Shown piece by piece: positions 27,007 to 36,069 of a stretch of DNA of 64,000 nt. The position numbers and the translations under genes are program-made. Numbering within the stretch: position 1 is the first letter of the stretch; every line of letters starts with the position of its first letter. This DNA comes from Phycisphaera sp. (GTDB taxonomy: Bacteria; Planctomycetota; Phycisphaerae; Phycisphaerales; Zrk34), in the NCBI GenBank assembly GCA_016125285.1, contig WGMA01000027.1, positions 62,001-126,000 on the forward strand, in the 5' to 3' direction. The notes beneath the pieces are model-generated. The model was given only the letters and a program-made list of their open reading frames with translations. It had not been told where the DNA came from and did not search any database.

Positions 27007-29055
27007 ATGACGACAACGACACGGCGGATGTTGACCCTGATGATATTGACGCTGCTGGGCGCGGCGATGACCGAGGCGCGCGCGGAGGTGAAGCTGCCGG
27101 GCTTCTTCAGCGACCACATGGTGCTGCAGCGCGAGATGAAGGCGCCGGTGTGGGGCTGGGCCGACGCCGGTGAGAAGGTCGCGGTGACCGTCGGCGACAA
27201 GACGCTGACGACGACCGCGGGCGCCGACGGCAAGTGGCGTGTCGAGTTCCCGCCGATGAAGGCCGGCGGCCCGATCACGCTGACCGTCAAGGGTTCCAAC
27301 ACGCTGACGGTCAACGACGTGCTCGTCGGCGAGGTGTGGCTCTGCTCGGGCCAGTCGAACATGGAGTTCACCGTGCACGGCAGCGTCAACGCCGCGCAGG
27401 AGATCGCCGCGGCGGACTACCCGCAGATCCGTCACCTCAAGTTCGCCCACCGTCCCGCCGGGGAGCCGCTCGACGACATCGAGGCGCCGTGGCAGGTCTG
27501 CTCGCCGCAGACCGTCGGCAACTTCACCGCGTGCGGCTACTTCATGGCGCGCGAGCTGCACAAGGAGCTCGGCGTGCCGATCGGCCTGATCAACAGCTCG
27601 TGGGGCGGCACGCGCGTCGAACCCTGGACCACCCGCGCCGCCTTCGAGCATAACCCCAAGCTCGCCGACATCGCCGAACGCGTCGCCGCGGACTGGGGCA
27701 AGCCGCCGTCCAACCACCAGAACCCCACCGTGCTCTACAACGGCATGATCCACCCGATCGTCGGCTACGCCATGCGCGGGGCGATCTGGTACCAGGGCGA
27801 ATCGAATCACAACGAGGGCATGCTGTACTACGAGAAGAAGAAGGCGCTGATCGGCGGGTGGCGCGACATCTGGGGCGTCGGTGCGTTCCCGTTCTACTTC
27901 GTGCAGATCGCGCCGTTCCAGTACGGCAACGAGGACCCCACCGTCATGGGCGCGTTCTGGGAAGCGCAGGCCAGGTGCCTCGACATCCCGAACACCGGCA
28001 TGGTGGTCACCAGCGACATCGCCACGCTGCAGAACATCCACCCGCCGAACAAGCAGGACGTCGGCCACCGCCTGGCGCTGCTCGCGCTCAACCGCACGTA
28101 CGGCAGGAAGTGCGAGGACAGCGGCCCGGTGTTCAAGGAGATGAAGATCGACGGCGACAAGCTCGTCGTGTCGTTCGACCACGCCGACGGGCTCAAGTCG
28201 CGTGACGGCAGCGCGCTGACGTTCTTCGAGATCGCCGACGCGGAGTCGGGTTTCGTGCCGGCGACCGCGGAGATCAAGGGCACGAGCGTCGTGCTCACGT
28301 CGGACAAGGTCTCCAAGCCGGTGGCGATGCGGTTCGCGTGGAACAAGCTCGCCGAGCCGAACCTCGTCAACGGCGCGGGCCTGCCGACCAGCGCCTTCCG
28401 CGCCGGCGAGATCCCCAAGCCCGACTTCCTGCCGACGATCGCCGAGGCCAAGGGTTACACGCTCGTCTACGACATCGACCTGGCGAACCTCTCGGCGCAC
28501 CCGAGCTACGACGTCGACAGGCACGCCGAGGTCAAGGGCTTCGACCGCGTGGCGTACCTGCTCGAGCTGCAGCCCGGCGGCGGCAAGCCGAAGTTCGTGT
28601 TCGTGTCGTTGGACGCGTTCACCGACGACGCCGGCAAGATCGCCATCCCGACCGTCGACAGCGGCGCGAGCTTCCAGCTGAACACCACGAACATGACCGT
28701 CGTGTCGAACTTCGACGGCATCGCCACCGGCAACGGCATCGCGGGCAACATCGAGTTCTGGCCGAACAACTACGGCCCGGCCAACACCGCCAATATCCCC
28801 AACGCCGACCCGGCGATCTGGGACTTCGGCGATCAGCGCGTCGATCCCGTCGACGGCTACGGCTGCATGCAGGTGCACAACCCCGGCGCCAAGCAGACGA
28901 TCTTCGCGATCAACCAGTGGAAGGCCGGCGGCGGCGGCGCGAACATCGGCATCGGCAACTCCAGCGCCGACGCCCGCACACGCGACTGGACCTTCGTGTC
29001 CAACGGCGGCAGCTACACCGCCAAACGCCTCCGCGTGCTCGTGCACGCGAAGTGA
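27007..29055 (+). CDS. Sialate O-acetylesterase-like SGNH hydrolase with extra C-terminal domain
   Basis: The 682-residue secreted protein has a signal peptide (LTLMILTLLGAAMTEARA). Residues about 25-105 form an N-terminal beta domain (FFSDHMVLQREMKAPVWGWA). The SASA/SGNH catalytic block I, WLCSGQSNMEF (Ser near residue 118), is intact, followed by INSSWGGTRVEPW and IWYQGESNH (block III), then VGHRLALLALNRTYG. The family usually ends near residue 480. Here about 190 further residues (from TIAEAKGYTLVYDIDLANLS) form an additional module, perhaps for carbohydrate binding. It probably removes acetyl groups from glycans outside the cytoplasm. Confidence 0.88.
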   Translation: MTTTTRRMLTLMILTLLGAAMTEARAEVKLPGFFSDHMVLQREMKAPVWGWADAGEKVAVTVGDKTLTTTAGADGKWRVEFPPMKAGGPITLTVKGSNTLTVNDVLVGEVWLCSGQSNMEFTVHGSVNAAQEIAAADYPQIRHLKFAHRPAGEPLDDIEAPWQVCSPQTVGNFTACGYFMARELHKELGVPIGLINSSWGGTRVEPWTTRAAFEHNPKLADIAERVAADWGKPPSNHQNPTVLYNGMIHPIVGYAMRGAIWYQGESNHNEGMLYYEKKKALIGGWRDIWGVGAFPFYFVQIAPFQYGNEDPTVMGAFWEAQARCLDIPNTGMVVTSDIATLQNIHPPNKQDVGHRLALLALNRTYGRKCEDSGPVFKEMKIDGDKLVVSFDHADGLKSRDGSALTFFEIADAESGFVPATAEIKGTSVVLTSDKVSKPVAMRFAWNKLAEPNLVNGAGLPTSAFRAGEIPKPDFLPTIAEAKGYTLVYDIDLANLSAHPSYDVDRHAEVKGFDRVAYLLELQPGGGKPKFVFVSLDAFTDDAGKIAIPTVDSGASFQLNTTNMTVVSNFDGIATGNGIAGNIEFWPNNYGPANTANIPNADPAIWDFGDQRVDPVDGYGCMQVHNPGAKQTIFAINQWKAGGGGANIGIGNSSADARTRDWTFVSNGGSYTAKRLRVLVHAK

Positions 29056-29058
29056 GAC

Positions 29059-29133
29059 ATAGCCCCGGGCTTGCCCGGGGTTGTCGTTCAATGTGGGATA
29101 GCGTGCGGTTTCCCCCGGCAAGCCGGGGGCTAT
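29059..29133. repeat. Paired palindromic (REP-like) element between convergent genes
   Basis: Arm 1 (29059-29080) is AGCCCCGGGCTTGCCCGGGG preceded by AT. Arm 2 (29112-29133) is the near-perfect inverted copy. Each arm is itself palindromic, and 31 nt separate them. The element lies just after the stop at 29055 and just before the convergent stop at 29141, so a terminator or mRNA-stabilising role is plausible. Confidence 0.8.
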
Positions 29134-29140
29134 ATCGCCG

Positions 29141-29590
29141 TCACTTCTTGTCCATCATCTCGTTGAACCGCCGGTGCGACTCTTCGTCGGAGACCTCTTC
29201 GACGCGCTGCGCGATCATCCACTTGTGCCCGAATGGGTCGGTGATGCACCCGGTGCGCAGGCCGTAGAACTGATCAGCGACGGGGCGGTCGAGCGTCGCG
29301 CCGGCGTCGACGGCGCGCTGGACGACGGCGTCGGTGTTGTCGACGTGGATCGTGAAGCTCACCGGCGACCCGCCGAGCGTCTGCGGGCCGACGTAGCTCA
29401 TCGCCACGACCTCGTCGGCGAGCATCACGACGCTGCGACCGATCTTCAGCCCGGCGTGGCCGATCTTGCCATCGGGCATGTCATATCGCTCGTACACCTC
29501 GGCGCCGAACACCTTCGTGTAGTAGTCGATCGCCTCCTTGCCGCCGCGCACGATCAGGTAGGGGATCACGGTGTGATGGTCGTCGGACAT
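29141..29590 (-). CDS. PhnB-like VOC (glyoxalase-fold) protein
   Basis: The 149-residue protein has the start set by GGAGG six bases before the ATG at 29590. The VOC pattern is visible: VIPYLIVRGGKEAIDYYTKVFGA, MLADEVVAMSYVGPQTLGG, FTIHVDNTDAVVQRAVDAGA and the closing TDPFGHKWMIAQRVEEVS. This matches the PhnB/YdcE subgroup, whose function is generally unknown; members often lack the complete metal site. It is cytoplasmic and has no operon partner. Confidence 0.88.
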   Translation of the reverse strand: MSDDHHTVIPYLIVRGGKEAIDYYTKVFGAEVYERYDMPDGKIGHAGLKIGRSVVMLADEVVAMSYVGPQTLGGSPVSFTIHVDNTDAVVQRAVDAGATLDRPVADQFYGLRTGCITDPFGHKWMIAQRVEEVSDEESHRRFNEMMDKK

Positions 29591-29690
29591 GGCGTGCCTC
29601 CGGTGAGTTTGGCGTCCATGATACCCATCTGCGGTGACGCTGAAGCCATCCGCGCAGAATAAAGCCCGGGGTCGGCTGACCCCGGGCCGG

Positions 29691-30296
29691 CTACTGTTCC
29701 GCGCCGCTCTCAAGAAGCGGTTTTATCGACCCGGAGATGGGCGCTTCGTGGGGGGTTCCCAGTTCCTCCCGATGCTTGCCGCCCGCCGATCTCAACTTGG
29801 CGGCCAGGTCCGTCATCCCCTTGCTTTCTGCTTCGTCCAACGGCGTGGCGCCAAAGGCTCCTGTCAGATTGGGGTCGACCCCTTTGTCGAGGAGGTAGAT
29901 CGCCATGTCTTCGTGTTGATAGAGAATCGCGACAAACAACGGGCTGAACTCGGCGCCTCGTTCCACGGCATCTCGGTGGCCGTCAATGGACGCGCCACGC
30001 TCGATCAACAATTCAACGATGTCCCTACGGTCTTCGGCGACGGCGAGTTCGAGCAACGTCTGATTCTGATATAGCGCGGCATGTATGAGGCCGCTGTCGC
30101 GATCGATCTCCGCTTGAATCTGATCAAGCGATGCGTGCTGCCACACCAGATGGACCACGGGAGGCGCCTTGGCCGGGACCAACTGCGTCGTACTGGTGAT
30201 CTCAAACGACAGAAAGGGGAGGGCTACCACGCAGAGTATGACGCCGGCTACAGCGACGAGTTTGAGGATGTCACGCCGTTGTTGGGTGTCAGTCAT
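29691..30296 (-). CDS. Membrane-anchored ankyrin-repeat protein
   Basis: The 201-residue product has a short cytoplasmic start and one membrane anchor (LKLVAVAGVILCVVALPFLS). Ankyrin units follow (NQTLLELAVAEDRRDIVELLIERGASID; FSPLFVAILYQHEDMAIYLLDKGVDPN; FGATPLDEAESKGMTDLAAKL). It is likely a periplasm-facing protein-interaction domain. Its base composition is visibly less GC-rich than the neighbours, and it stands alone between other minus-strand genes, which suggests acquisition. The partner is unknown. Confidence 0.8.
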   Translation of the reverse strand: MTDTQQRRDILKLVAVAGVILCVVALPFLSFEITSTTQLVPAKAPPVVHLVWQHASLDQIQAEIDRDSGLIHAALYQNQTLLELAVAEDRRDIVELLIERGASIDGHRDAVERGAEFSPLFVAILYQHEDMAIYLLDKGVDPNLTGAFGATPLDEAESKGMTDLAAKLRSAGGKHREELGTPHEAPISGSIKPLLESGAEQ

Positions 30297-30321
30297 GGCT
30301 GCACACGATTATACGGCGCAT

Positions 30322-30354
30322 GAAAAAAGCCGAGCGACGCGCGTCGCTCGGCTT
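30322..30354 (-). terminator. Rho-independent terminator of sat
   Basis: On the minus strand a perfect palindrome, AGCCGAGCGACGC / GCGTCGCTCGGCT, is followed by TTTTT, about 50 nt after the sat stop codon. Confidence 0.92.
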
Positions 30355-30403
30355 GGTGTTGTGTCGTCGGATGATCACAGCCGGGGGCGGCTGTACCACA
30401 GTC

Positions 30404-31675
30404 CTACTGCTTCATCGCCGCGGCGAGGATCGCGCTGGTCGACGGACGCATGATGCGCGGGTCGACCTGCTCGCCGGCCTGCAGCGTGGCGCGGACCTGC
30501 TTGCCGGAGATGAACACCGGCTTCTCGTCCGAGTGGTTCTCCATCAGGTCGACGCGGCCCAGCGACTCGTAGTACGCCGCGAAGCCGACCTTCACCGGCT
30601 TGATCTCCAGCTCGCCGCCGAGGTTGTCGAAGATCTCGTGCGCATCGAAGTCGCCCCAGATGGCGGTGCCGTCGGCGTAGGGCGCATCGGCGTGCTTGCG
30701 GCCGATGATGATGTTCGTGAAGCCCATGTTCTGGCGGTAGATCGCGTGCATCACGGCCTCGCTCGGGCCGCCGTAGAACATCTTGATGTCCAGGCCGAGC
30801 AGCCACACGCGGTCCTTGATCTCGCCGCCGACCTTCTCCCACAGCTCGGCGTTCTTGTCGCCCTCGCCGAACTCGCCGGACTCGATCAGCGTCTCGTAGG
30901 TCTGCATGCGGACCTTGGCGTTCACGTCGTCGCCCTTGGTCTCACCCAGCAGCGGGTTGAGCACGGCCACGGCGTTCTTGCCTTGCTGCAGCAGCACCTC
31001 GAGGCCGTACAGCAGGGCGTACTCGTGGGCGCGGTGCAGCGGGTTGCGGGTCTGGAAGGCGACCGCGGCGTCGAAGCCGGACTCGCCGAGCATCTTGCGG
31101 ATCTGCGCCGGCGTCTTGATGTGCGAGCCGAACTCCGGGTGCTCGTCCTGCTCGATGACGTTCAGCGTGCCGCCGATCAGGTGCGTCTTGTCGGCGTTGT
31201 CGGGGTTGGCCAGCACGATGTCGGCGCCGGGGTGATCCGTGCGCTCCGTGCGGTAGACGCTCTTGATGTAGCGCGGCTTGTCCCACGCGAACACGCTCTC
31301 GATGTCGAGCGTCGCGATCACGTCGCCCTTCGGGTCCGTCAGCGCGACCTTCTGGCCGGCCTTCAGCGACCCGGCCAGCTCGGCGGTCACCGGCAACGCG
31401 AGCGGGATCGTCCACGCCAGCGTCTTGCCGTTCGCCTCGATCGTCTGATTGTCGAGCACGCCGTTGTAGACGTCCTCGTTCATCGGACCGACCAGCGGGC
31501 TGAGCGTGCCGTCGCCGATGCGGTGCACCGTGGCCACCTCGCCGCTGGAAACGGGCACCTTGGTCAGGCCGGCGGCCTCGGCCCGCAGGGCGTCGGCGTC
31601 ATCCACAAAGCGGTTCACAAGCACGCCACCGTGCGGCGCGATCAGTTCGGAAATCGTTTCGGACATGTCTGACAA
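30404..31675 (-). CDS. sat: Sulfate adenylyltransferase (ATP sulfurylase)
   Basis: The 423-residue homo-oligomeric enzyme makes adenosine phosphosulfate from ATP and sulfate. The N-terminal PUA-like domain has [11 protein letters not shown]. The catalytic domain has the QxRNPxHxxH motif as [11 protein letters not shown], then [33 protein letters not shown] and [14 protein letters not shown]. The length fits the single-chain Sat family rather than CysD/CysN. An AGAGG ribosome site and a TTGCCC / TATACT promoter lie upstream. No aprAB, cysC or cysH gene is adjacent, so assimilatory use is likely but not shown. Confidence 0.95.
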   Translation of the reverse strand: MSDMSETISELIAPHGGVLVNRFVDDADALRAEAAGLTKVPVSSGEVATVHRIGDGTLSPLVGPMNEDVYNGVLDNQTIEANGKTLAWTIPLALPVTAELAGSLKAGQKVALTDPKGDVIATLDIESVFAWDKPRYIKSVYRTERTDHPGADIVLANPDNADKTHLIGGTLNVIEQDEHPEFGSHIKTPAQIRKMLGESGFDAAVAFQTRNPLHRAHEYALLYGLEVLLQQGKNAVAVLNPLLGETKGDDVNAKVRMQTYETLIESGEFGEGDKNAELWEKVGGEIKDRVWLLGLDIKMFYGGPSEAVMHAIYRQNMGFTNIIIGRKHADAPYADGTAIWGDFDAHEIFDNLGGELEIKPVKVGFAAYYESLGRVDLMENHSDEKPVFISGKQVRATLQAGEQVDPRIMRPSTSAILAAAMKQ

Positions 31676-31711
31676 CCTCTATTCAATCTCGGGGTTCACG
31701 AAGGAACGGCC

Positions 31712-31739
31712 AGTATAGGGACCGCAGTTTCGTGGGCAA
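31712..31739 (-). promoter_or_regulatory. sat promoter
   Basis: On the minus strand TTGCCC (31739-31734), a 16-nt spacer and TATACT (31717-31712). The leader is about 30 nt with AGAGG before the ATG at 31675. Confidence 0.6.
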
Positions 31740-31930
31740 GTTTCAAATCGGCGCTGTGCGCCGAGTGGATATCGCCATACGCAGGCGGCGCGTTGACCAT
31801 TGTTCGTCGTTGGCGAGTCGCAGGGGCGCCGCTCGAGCGCGACGAACGTCGATCGCTGTCGACGCGTCGCTCGAACTACCTCGACGCGGACTGGCCAGTC
31901 GCAGGCCGATTGGATTCTCTGCCATCACCC

Positions 31931-31959
31931 TTGACATACGGTATTCGTTACCCTAACAT
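31931..31959 (+). promoter_or_regulatory. Consensus promoter of the radical SAM gene, predicted leaderless
   Basis: TTGACA (31931-31936), a 17-nt spacer and TAACAT (31954-31959). The ATG follows after nine bases with no ribosome site. The stretch 31740-31930 upstream shows no other recognised element. Confidence 0.75.
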
Positions 31960-31968
31960 AACCAAACA

Positions 31969-33096
31969 ATGGTTAGCCCGATCAAACGACAGAACGGCTC
32001 GCCGATCACCGAAACGCCACGCGGGCGCGGCGCCGCGTTCAACCCCGCCAACCGTTTCGAGACCATCAGCCTCGAGGTGCTCGGCGATCACCTGGACCAT
32101 CTTGCGACCGAAGAACACGTGTCGCGCGACGGAAAACAAATTACCACAGAGGTTTACCGTGACGCGTCCCGCTCGGTGATCAACCGCGTCGACAGCCCCG
32201 ACATCCCGTTCGGCTGGACGCTGAATCCCTATCGCGGCTGCGAGCACGGCTGCGTCTACTGCTATGCCCGGCCCACCCACGAGAACCTCGGCTTCTCGTC
32301 CGGCGTCGACTTCGAGACCAGGATCATGGCCAAGGTCGACGCGCCGGATCTGCTCCGCAAGGAACTGGCCCGGGCGTCGTGGCGGGGCGAGCCGATCGCG
32401 ATGTCCGGCGTCACCGACTGCTATCAGCCCATCGAGGCACGCCTGAAGATCACGCGTAAGTGCTTGGAAATCATGGCCGAAGCGCGGCAGCCGGTCACCA
32501 TCGTCACCAAGTCCCGCCTGATCCTGCGCGATATCGACCTGCTGGCGGACATGGCGCGGCAGCGGCTGGTCAATGTCGCGATCAGCGTGACATCGCTCGA
32601 CAACGCGCTGTCCGCCAAGCTCGAACCGCGTGCCGCGAGCCCGCGCGACCGCATCTGGACGATCCGGCGACTCGCCTCCGCGGGTATCCCCGTGATGGCG
32701 ATGGTGGCGCCGATCATCCCGGCGATCAACGACCGCGAGATCCCCGCGATCCTCGACGCCGTGGCGCGCGTCGGGGCGCGGGCCGCGGGATACGTGCTGC
32801 TCCGCCTGCCCTGGCAGAACAAGGAACTGCTCGAGGACTGGCTCGACCGCCACATGCCCGACCGCAAGGACCACGTGCTGAGCCTCGTCCGCCAGTCCCG
32901 CGACGGAGAGCTCTACGACAGCCGCTGGCACGCACGCATGCGCGGCGAAGGGGAATACGCCCGTCAGATCGCCCAGACCTTCCGCGTGTTCGCCACGCGC
33001 TGCGGTCTGAACCAGCCCCTCCCCCCGCTGAACCGCGATCAGTTCCGGCGTCCGGTCCTCGATGGACAGATGATGCTTTTCGACAGCCCCCGGTAA
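31969..33096 (+). CDS. PA0069-family radical SAM protein (spore-photoproduct-lyase-like)
   Basis: The 375-residue cytoplasmic Fe-S protein has the radical SAM cluster motif CEHGCVYCYARPTHE (CxxxCxxC), preceded by WTLNPYRGC. Conserved segments MSGVTDCYQPIEARLKITRK, PVTIVTKSRLILRDIDLL and VAISVTSLDNALSAKLEPRA place it in the PA0069/Rv2578c family, related to spore photoproduct lyase. The reaction is not established. The start is well supported by a consensus promoter ending nine bases before it. It stands alone on its transcript. Confidence 0.92.
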   Translation: MVSPIKRQNGSPITETPRGRGAAFNPANRFETISLEVLGDHLDHLATEEHVSRDGKQITTEVYRDASRSVINRVDSPDIPFGWTLNPYRGCEHGCVYCYARPTHENLGFSSGVDFETRIMAKVDAPDLLRKELARASWRGEPIAMSGVTDCYQPIEARLKITRKCLEIMAEARQPVTIVTKSRLILRDIDLLADMARQRLVNVAISVTSLDNALSAKLEPRAASPRDRIWTIRRLASAGIPVMAMVAPIIPAINDREIPAILDAVARVGARAAGYVLLRLPWQNKELLEDWLDRHMPDRKDHVLSLVRQSRDGELYDSRWHARMRGEGEYARQIAQTFRVFATRCGLNQPLPPLNRDQFRRPVLDGQMMLFDSPR

Positions 33097-33157
33097 TCGC
33101 CGATCCGGCGGGGAGGCGCGACGACAAAAAAAGGCGACGGGTCCGCCAACGGGCCGC

Positions 33158-33197
33158 TATACTATGTACCCAGTTGGCGACCGGGCCAATTGGGTAC
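33158..33197 (+). promoter_or_regulatory. -10 box with 12-bp inverted repeat at the transcription start of the MA-type peptidase gene
   Basis: TATACT (33158-33163) is followed at once by GTACCCAGTTGG (33166-33177), an eight-base loop and CCAATTGGGTAC (33186-33197). This is a 12-bp stem with one G-T wobble. It covers the predicted transcription start, so it could be an operator or a 5' mRNA hairpin. No consensus -35 is visible. Confidence 0.5.
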
Positions 33198-33222
33198 GTC
33201 ATCCACTCGCGGGAAAGATTCG

Positions 33223-34581
33223 GTGTCGAACAGCACGCGATGCGGCATGGTGAAGGCGGTTGTGGCGTGGGTGGTGTTGGCCGCCACGGGCGCGGTCTGG
33301 GCGGGCAAAACGGTCGTCGACCCCCCCCTCAAGGTGCTGACGTACGACGTGGACAACAAGCGTCTGGCCGGGTACATGACGGCCTACGACGCCCGGGGTT
33401 TTGATCTCAAGGACGCGAAGGGCAAGATCGAGTCCGTCGGCTGGGCCCGCGTGCAGCCTCGCAACATCTACGTGCTGCAGCAGCGCGCGTTCGGCGACGA
33501 CGCCAACGCCGAGCAATGGCTGGGCCTGGGGGCGCTGCTGCTGAACATCGACGACGAGACCGCGCCGCCGCTGGCCGAGCGCGCCTTCCGCGAGGCCCTC
33601 AAGAAGGACGACAAGGTCGGCGACATCATCGCCCGCATCAAGGCCGAGTCGCGTGCGGGGGCGTCGCATGAAAACGACGGCCCCGACGGCGTCGGCGGGG
33701 CGGATGGCGAAGCTGCGGTGACCGGCGCGTTCATCCCCGACTTCGGCGGCGCCTCGCTCAGCCGCGCCTGGCCGGACCTCTCCGACGCGCAGACCGCCGC
33801 CGCGATCGAGGACGCCAAGACCTTCGCCGAACGCACCAAGCAGCAGATCAACGACAGCCTCCGCCTCTACGAGACCAAGTACTTCCTGTTCTACACCGAC
33901 CTCGACGACGCCGAGGCCCGCAAGTGGCAGGGCCTGATGGACAAGATGTACGCCCGGCTCATCGAGATGTTCGCCCTTGAAAAGGGCCGCAACATCTGGA
34001 AGGGCAAGGCCCTGGTCTTCGTGTTCCAGAAGGCGTCGGACTATCAGAAGTTTCAGATCACCATGCACCACACGAACCCCGGCTCCTCGGCCGGCATGTG
34101 CCACAGCTTTTCCAACGGCGACGTGCACATCGCGTTCTACCGCGACGAGAACGAGATGCGGTTCGCCCACGTGATGGTCCACGAGACCGTCCACGGCTTC
34201 GTCCACCGCTACAAGTCGCCCGTGCCCGTGCTGTCGTGGGTTAACGAGGGACTGGCCGAGTGGCTGTCGATGGAACTGCTGCCCAACTACCGCTCGCGGA
34301 AGGTCATCCGCCAGGAGGCCGCCGAGATGCTCTTCGAGACCGGCGGCAGCCTACGCGGCATGCTCGCCGCGCAACACATCCAGCCGTGGCAGTACGGCGT
34401 GGCGACCTCATTGACCGACTTCATGATCGAGTACAAGCGCCGCGCCTACGTCGAGTTCATCCAGGCCATCAAGTCCGGCAAGCCCTGGGAAGACGCCTTC
34501 GAGCACCAGTTCGGCATGCCGATCGACAAGTTCCTCGTCGGCTTCGGCCGGTCGATGAAGATCGACGCCGTGACGCGCTGA
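33223..34581 (+). CDS. Secreted peptidase MA-like protein (HExxH gluzincin type)
   Basis: The product has about 452 residues. The GTG start at 33223 is preferred because GGGAAAGA precedes it at proper spacing; an ATG at 33247 is the alternative. A signal peptide follows (VKAVVAWVVLAATGAVWA). The N-terminal part is TPR-like or adaptor-like. The peptidase part shows FFSFSNGD-like core strands, VMVHETVHGFVHRY (HETVH zinc motif) and the downstream NEGLAEWLS Glu ligand, as in the peptidase MA/DUF1570 group common in planctomycetes. It is probably periplasmic. The substrate is unknown, and some family members may be inactive. Confidence 0.82.
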   Translation: MSNSTRCGMVKAVVAWVVLAATGAVWAGKTVVDPPLKVLTYDVDNKRLAGYMTAYDARGFDLKDAKGKIESVGWARVQPRNIYVLQQRAFGDDANAEQWLGLGALLLNIDDETAPPLAERAFREALKKDDKVGDIIARIKAESRAGASHENDGPDGVGGADGEAAVTGAFIPDFGGASLSRAWPDLSDAQTAAAIEDAKTFAERTKQQINDSLRLYETKYFLFYTDLDDAEARKWQGLMDKMYARLIEMFALEKGRNIWKGKALVFVFQKASDYQKFQITMHHTNPGSSAGMCHSFSNGDVHIAFYRDENEMRFAHVMVHETVHGFVHRYKSPVPVLSWVNEGLAEWLSMELLPNYRSRKVIRQEAAEMLFETGGSLRGMLAAQHIQPWQYGVATSLTDFMIEYKRRAYVEFIQAIKSGKPWEDAFEHQFGMPIDKFLVGFGRSMKIDAVTR

Positions 34582-34592
34582 CCATCACGCAC

Positions 34593-35504
34593 TCACCACG
34601 CGTAGTTCTTCTGCTTGCGGAACCCCTCGATGCGGATCGCGCCGTCGGGCCACAGCTTCATCGTGCTGTAGCCGTTGTTCTCAACGCCGTCGCCCTCGAT
34701 CATCGCGACCAGCGTGCAGTAGTGCACGCCGTTGATCAGCTGGTAATCGTTCGCGTGGCTGTGCCCCTGCAGCACGAGCCGCACGCGACCCGACGCCTCG
34801 AGGATCTTGCGGACGTCCGCGGCGTTCTTCGTGCTGTGGCGTTCGGTCACGTCGAGCCGCTGGTGGGCGAACACGATTACCGGCAGCGTCGACTTCTTGA
34901 GGTCCGCCTCGAGCCAGGCCAACTCGGCCGGCGGCACGTTCGCGTCGAACCACTCGAAGTTGTGGTGGCCGTAAGGCTCCATCCCGCTGTTGAAGCACGC
35001 GTCGATCACGACGAAGTGGAACCCGCCGCGGTCGAAGCCGTAGTAGGTCTTCGTCGCGCCGCAGTGCTCGACGAACTGCTCCTTCGTCAGCGTGTCGACG
35101 CAGTGGTTGCCCAGCACGTAGTGCCGCTCGCAGGTCAGCTTCGCGTATTCCGCCTCGATCGTCTTGAGGTAGCCCAGCTCGTCGTCGACCGACTCGGCGC
35201 GGTCGATGAAGTCGCCCAGCTCGACGACGAAGTCGACGCGGTCGTCGTTGAACCGGCCGATCGCCTCGCGGAACTTGCCCAGCGTCTGGCGGTAGTAACG
35301 CGTGCCGCGCGGCGGCTTGTCCGCGTAGTGCATGTCGGTGATCAGCCCGATGCGCAACGCGGGCGGCGTCGGTGGGGCGGTCGCGTGCGCGTCACTCATC
35401 GCCGCGGCCCCCACGCCCGCCAGCAGCAGCGCGCCGTCGCGGATAACCGCCCGCCGGCTCGGCGGCGTCCCAAGCGTCTCGTCTTCGCGATCCGTCTGGC
35501 TCAT
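34593..35504 (-). CDS. Tat-exported calcineurin-like metallophosphoesterase
   Basis: The 303-residue product has its start at 35504, chosen from GGGAGG eight bases upstream. The Tat signal SRRAVIRDGALLLAGVGAAA is near residue 18. The metal-binding motifs of the superfamily appear in order: LITDMHYAD (D-x-H), VELGDFIDR (GDx2D), YVLGNHC (GNHE-like), IVFAHQRLD and LQGHSHAND (GHxH). The enzyme probably acts on a phosphoester outside the cytoplasm. It is convergent with the MA-peptidase gene (11 nt apart). Confidence 0.9.
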   Translation of the reverse strand: MSQTDREDETLGTPPSRRAVIRDGALLLAGVGAAAMSDAHATAPPTPPALRIGLITDMHYADKPPRGTRYYRQTLGKFREAIGRFNDDRVDFVVELGDFIDRAESVDDELGYLKTIEAEYAKLTCERHYVLGNHCVDTLTKEQFVEHCGATKTYYGFDRGGFHFVVIDACFNSGMEPYGHHNFEWFDANVPPAELAWLEADLKKSTLPVIVFAHQRLDVTERHSTKNAADVRKILEASGRVRLVLQGHSHANDYQLINGVHYCTLVAMIEGDGVENNGYSTMKLWPDGAIRIEGFRKQKNYAW

Positions 35505-35591
35505 GGCGTCGACCTCCCATGCGGTCAATTATACGTCGGTCCGCCCGCCGGGTGGCGCGCCCGCGCGGGGGATGCCTTTTCATGCTCCCGA

Positions 35592-35622
35592 TTGACATAT
35601 CATAAAATCATGATATTATAAC
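35592..35622 (+). promoter_or_regulatory. Promoter and ArsR-type operator of the sulfur operon
   Basis: TTGACA (35592-35597) with TATTAT (35614-35619) at 16 nt spacing. Between them is a perfect 7-bp inverted repeat, ATATCAT-6-ATGATAT (35597-35616), which overlaps both boxes. This is a typical position and length for an ArsR-family repressor site. The area is strikingly AT-rich for this genome. Confidence 0.75.
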
Positions 35623-35639
35623 AATCAGGAGGCCAGACC

Positions 35640-35951
35640 ATGGCGACGAAGACACGCAAGCTGATCCCGCAGGAGGTGCTCGAGCAGGCCGCTCAGGTCC
35701 TCAAGGTGCTGGCGCACCCGGACCGCATGCGGATGGTCGAGCTGCTCATGGACGACGAATACACCGTCGGTGAGCTGGCGGAGCTGGTGGGCCTGGCGCC
35801 CGCCGCGACCAGCCAGCACCTGAACCTCATGCGGGCCCACGGCATCCTCGACAGCGAGCGGGCCGACCGCTCGGTCTACTACCGCGTGATCAGCCCCAAC
35901 GCGACGCACATGATCGACTGCCTCCGCAAGTTCGGCGGCGGGGGGCGGTGA
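35640..35951 (+). CDS. ArsR-family transcriptional regulator (BigR/PmpR-like by context)
   Basis: The 103-residue winged-helix repressor has AQVLKVLAHPDRMRMVELLM, the recognition helix region LAPAATSQHLNLMRAHGIL and the wing ERADRSVYYRV. AGGAGG precedes the ATG. It heads an operon with two YeeE/YedE membrane proteins, the arrangement of the persulfide-responsive BigR/PmpR systems. Those regulators sense sulfane sulfur with two cysteines; only one Cys (IDCLRKF, near the C-terminus) is visible here. The sensing chemistry must therefore differ or be intermolecular. It probably represses its own operon through the palindrome at 35597-35616. Confidence 0.88.
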   Translation: MATKTRKLIPQEVLEQAAQVLKVLAHPDRMRMVELLMDDEYTVGELAELVGLAPAATSQHLNLMRAHGILDSERADRSVYYRVISPNATHMIDCLRKFGGGGR

Positions 35952-36069
35952 CGACGATCGGTCGCGAGGCCTTTTATTTGGTGAAACGTATCAAGAGTTC
36001 ATGACATCAGAAAGAGTAGATATGAAATGCGACACCCCACATCACGATCAACCCCAAGGGAGGTGCATC

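Noticed and set aside
25366-29121. 1,251-residue minus-strand open frame spanning the PQQ and esterase genes
   Set aside because: It overlaps two well-supported genes in other frames and gives Arg/Ala-rich sequence without motifs.
31743-31937. 64-residue minus-strand frame between sat and the radical SAM gene
   Set aside because: It overlaps the consensus promoter of the radical SAM gene and shows no motif or ribosome site.
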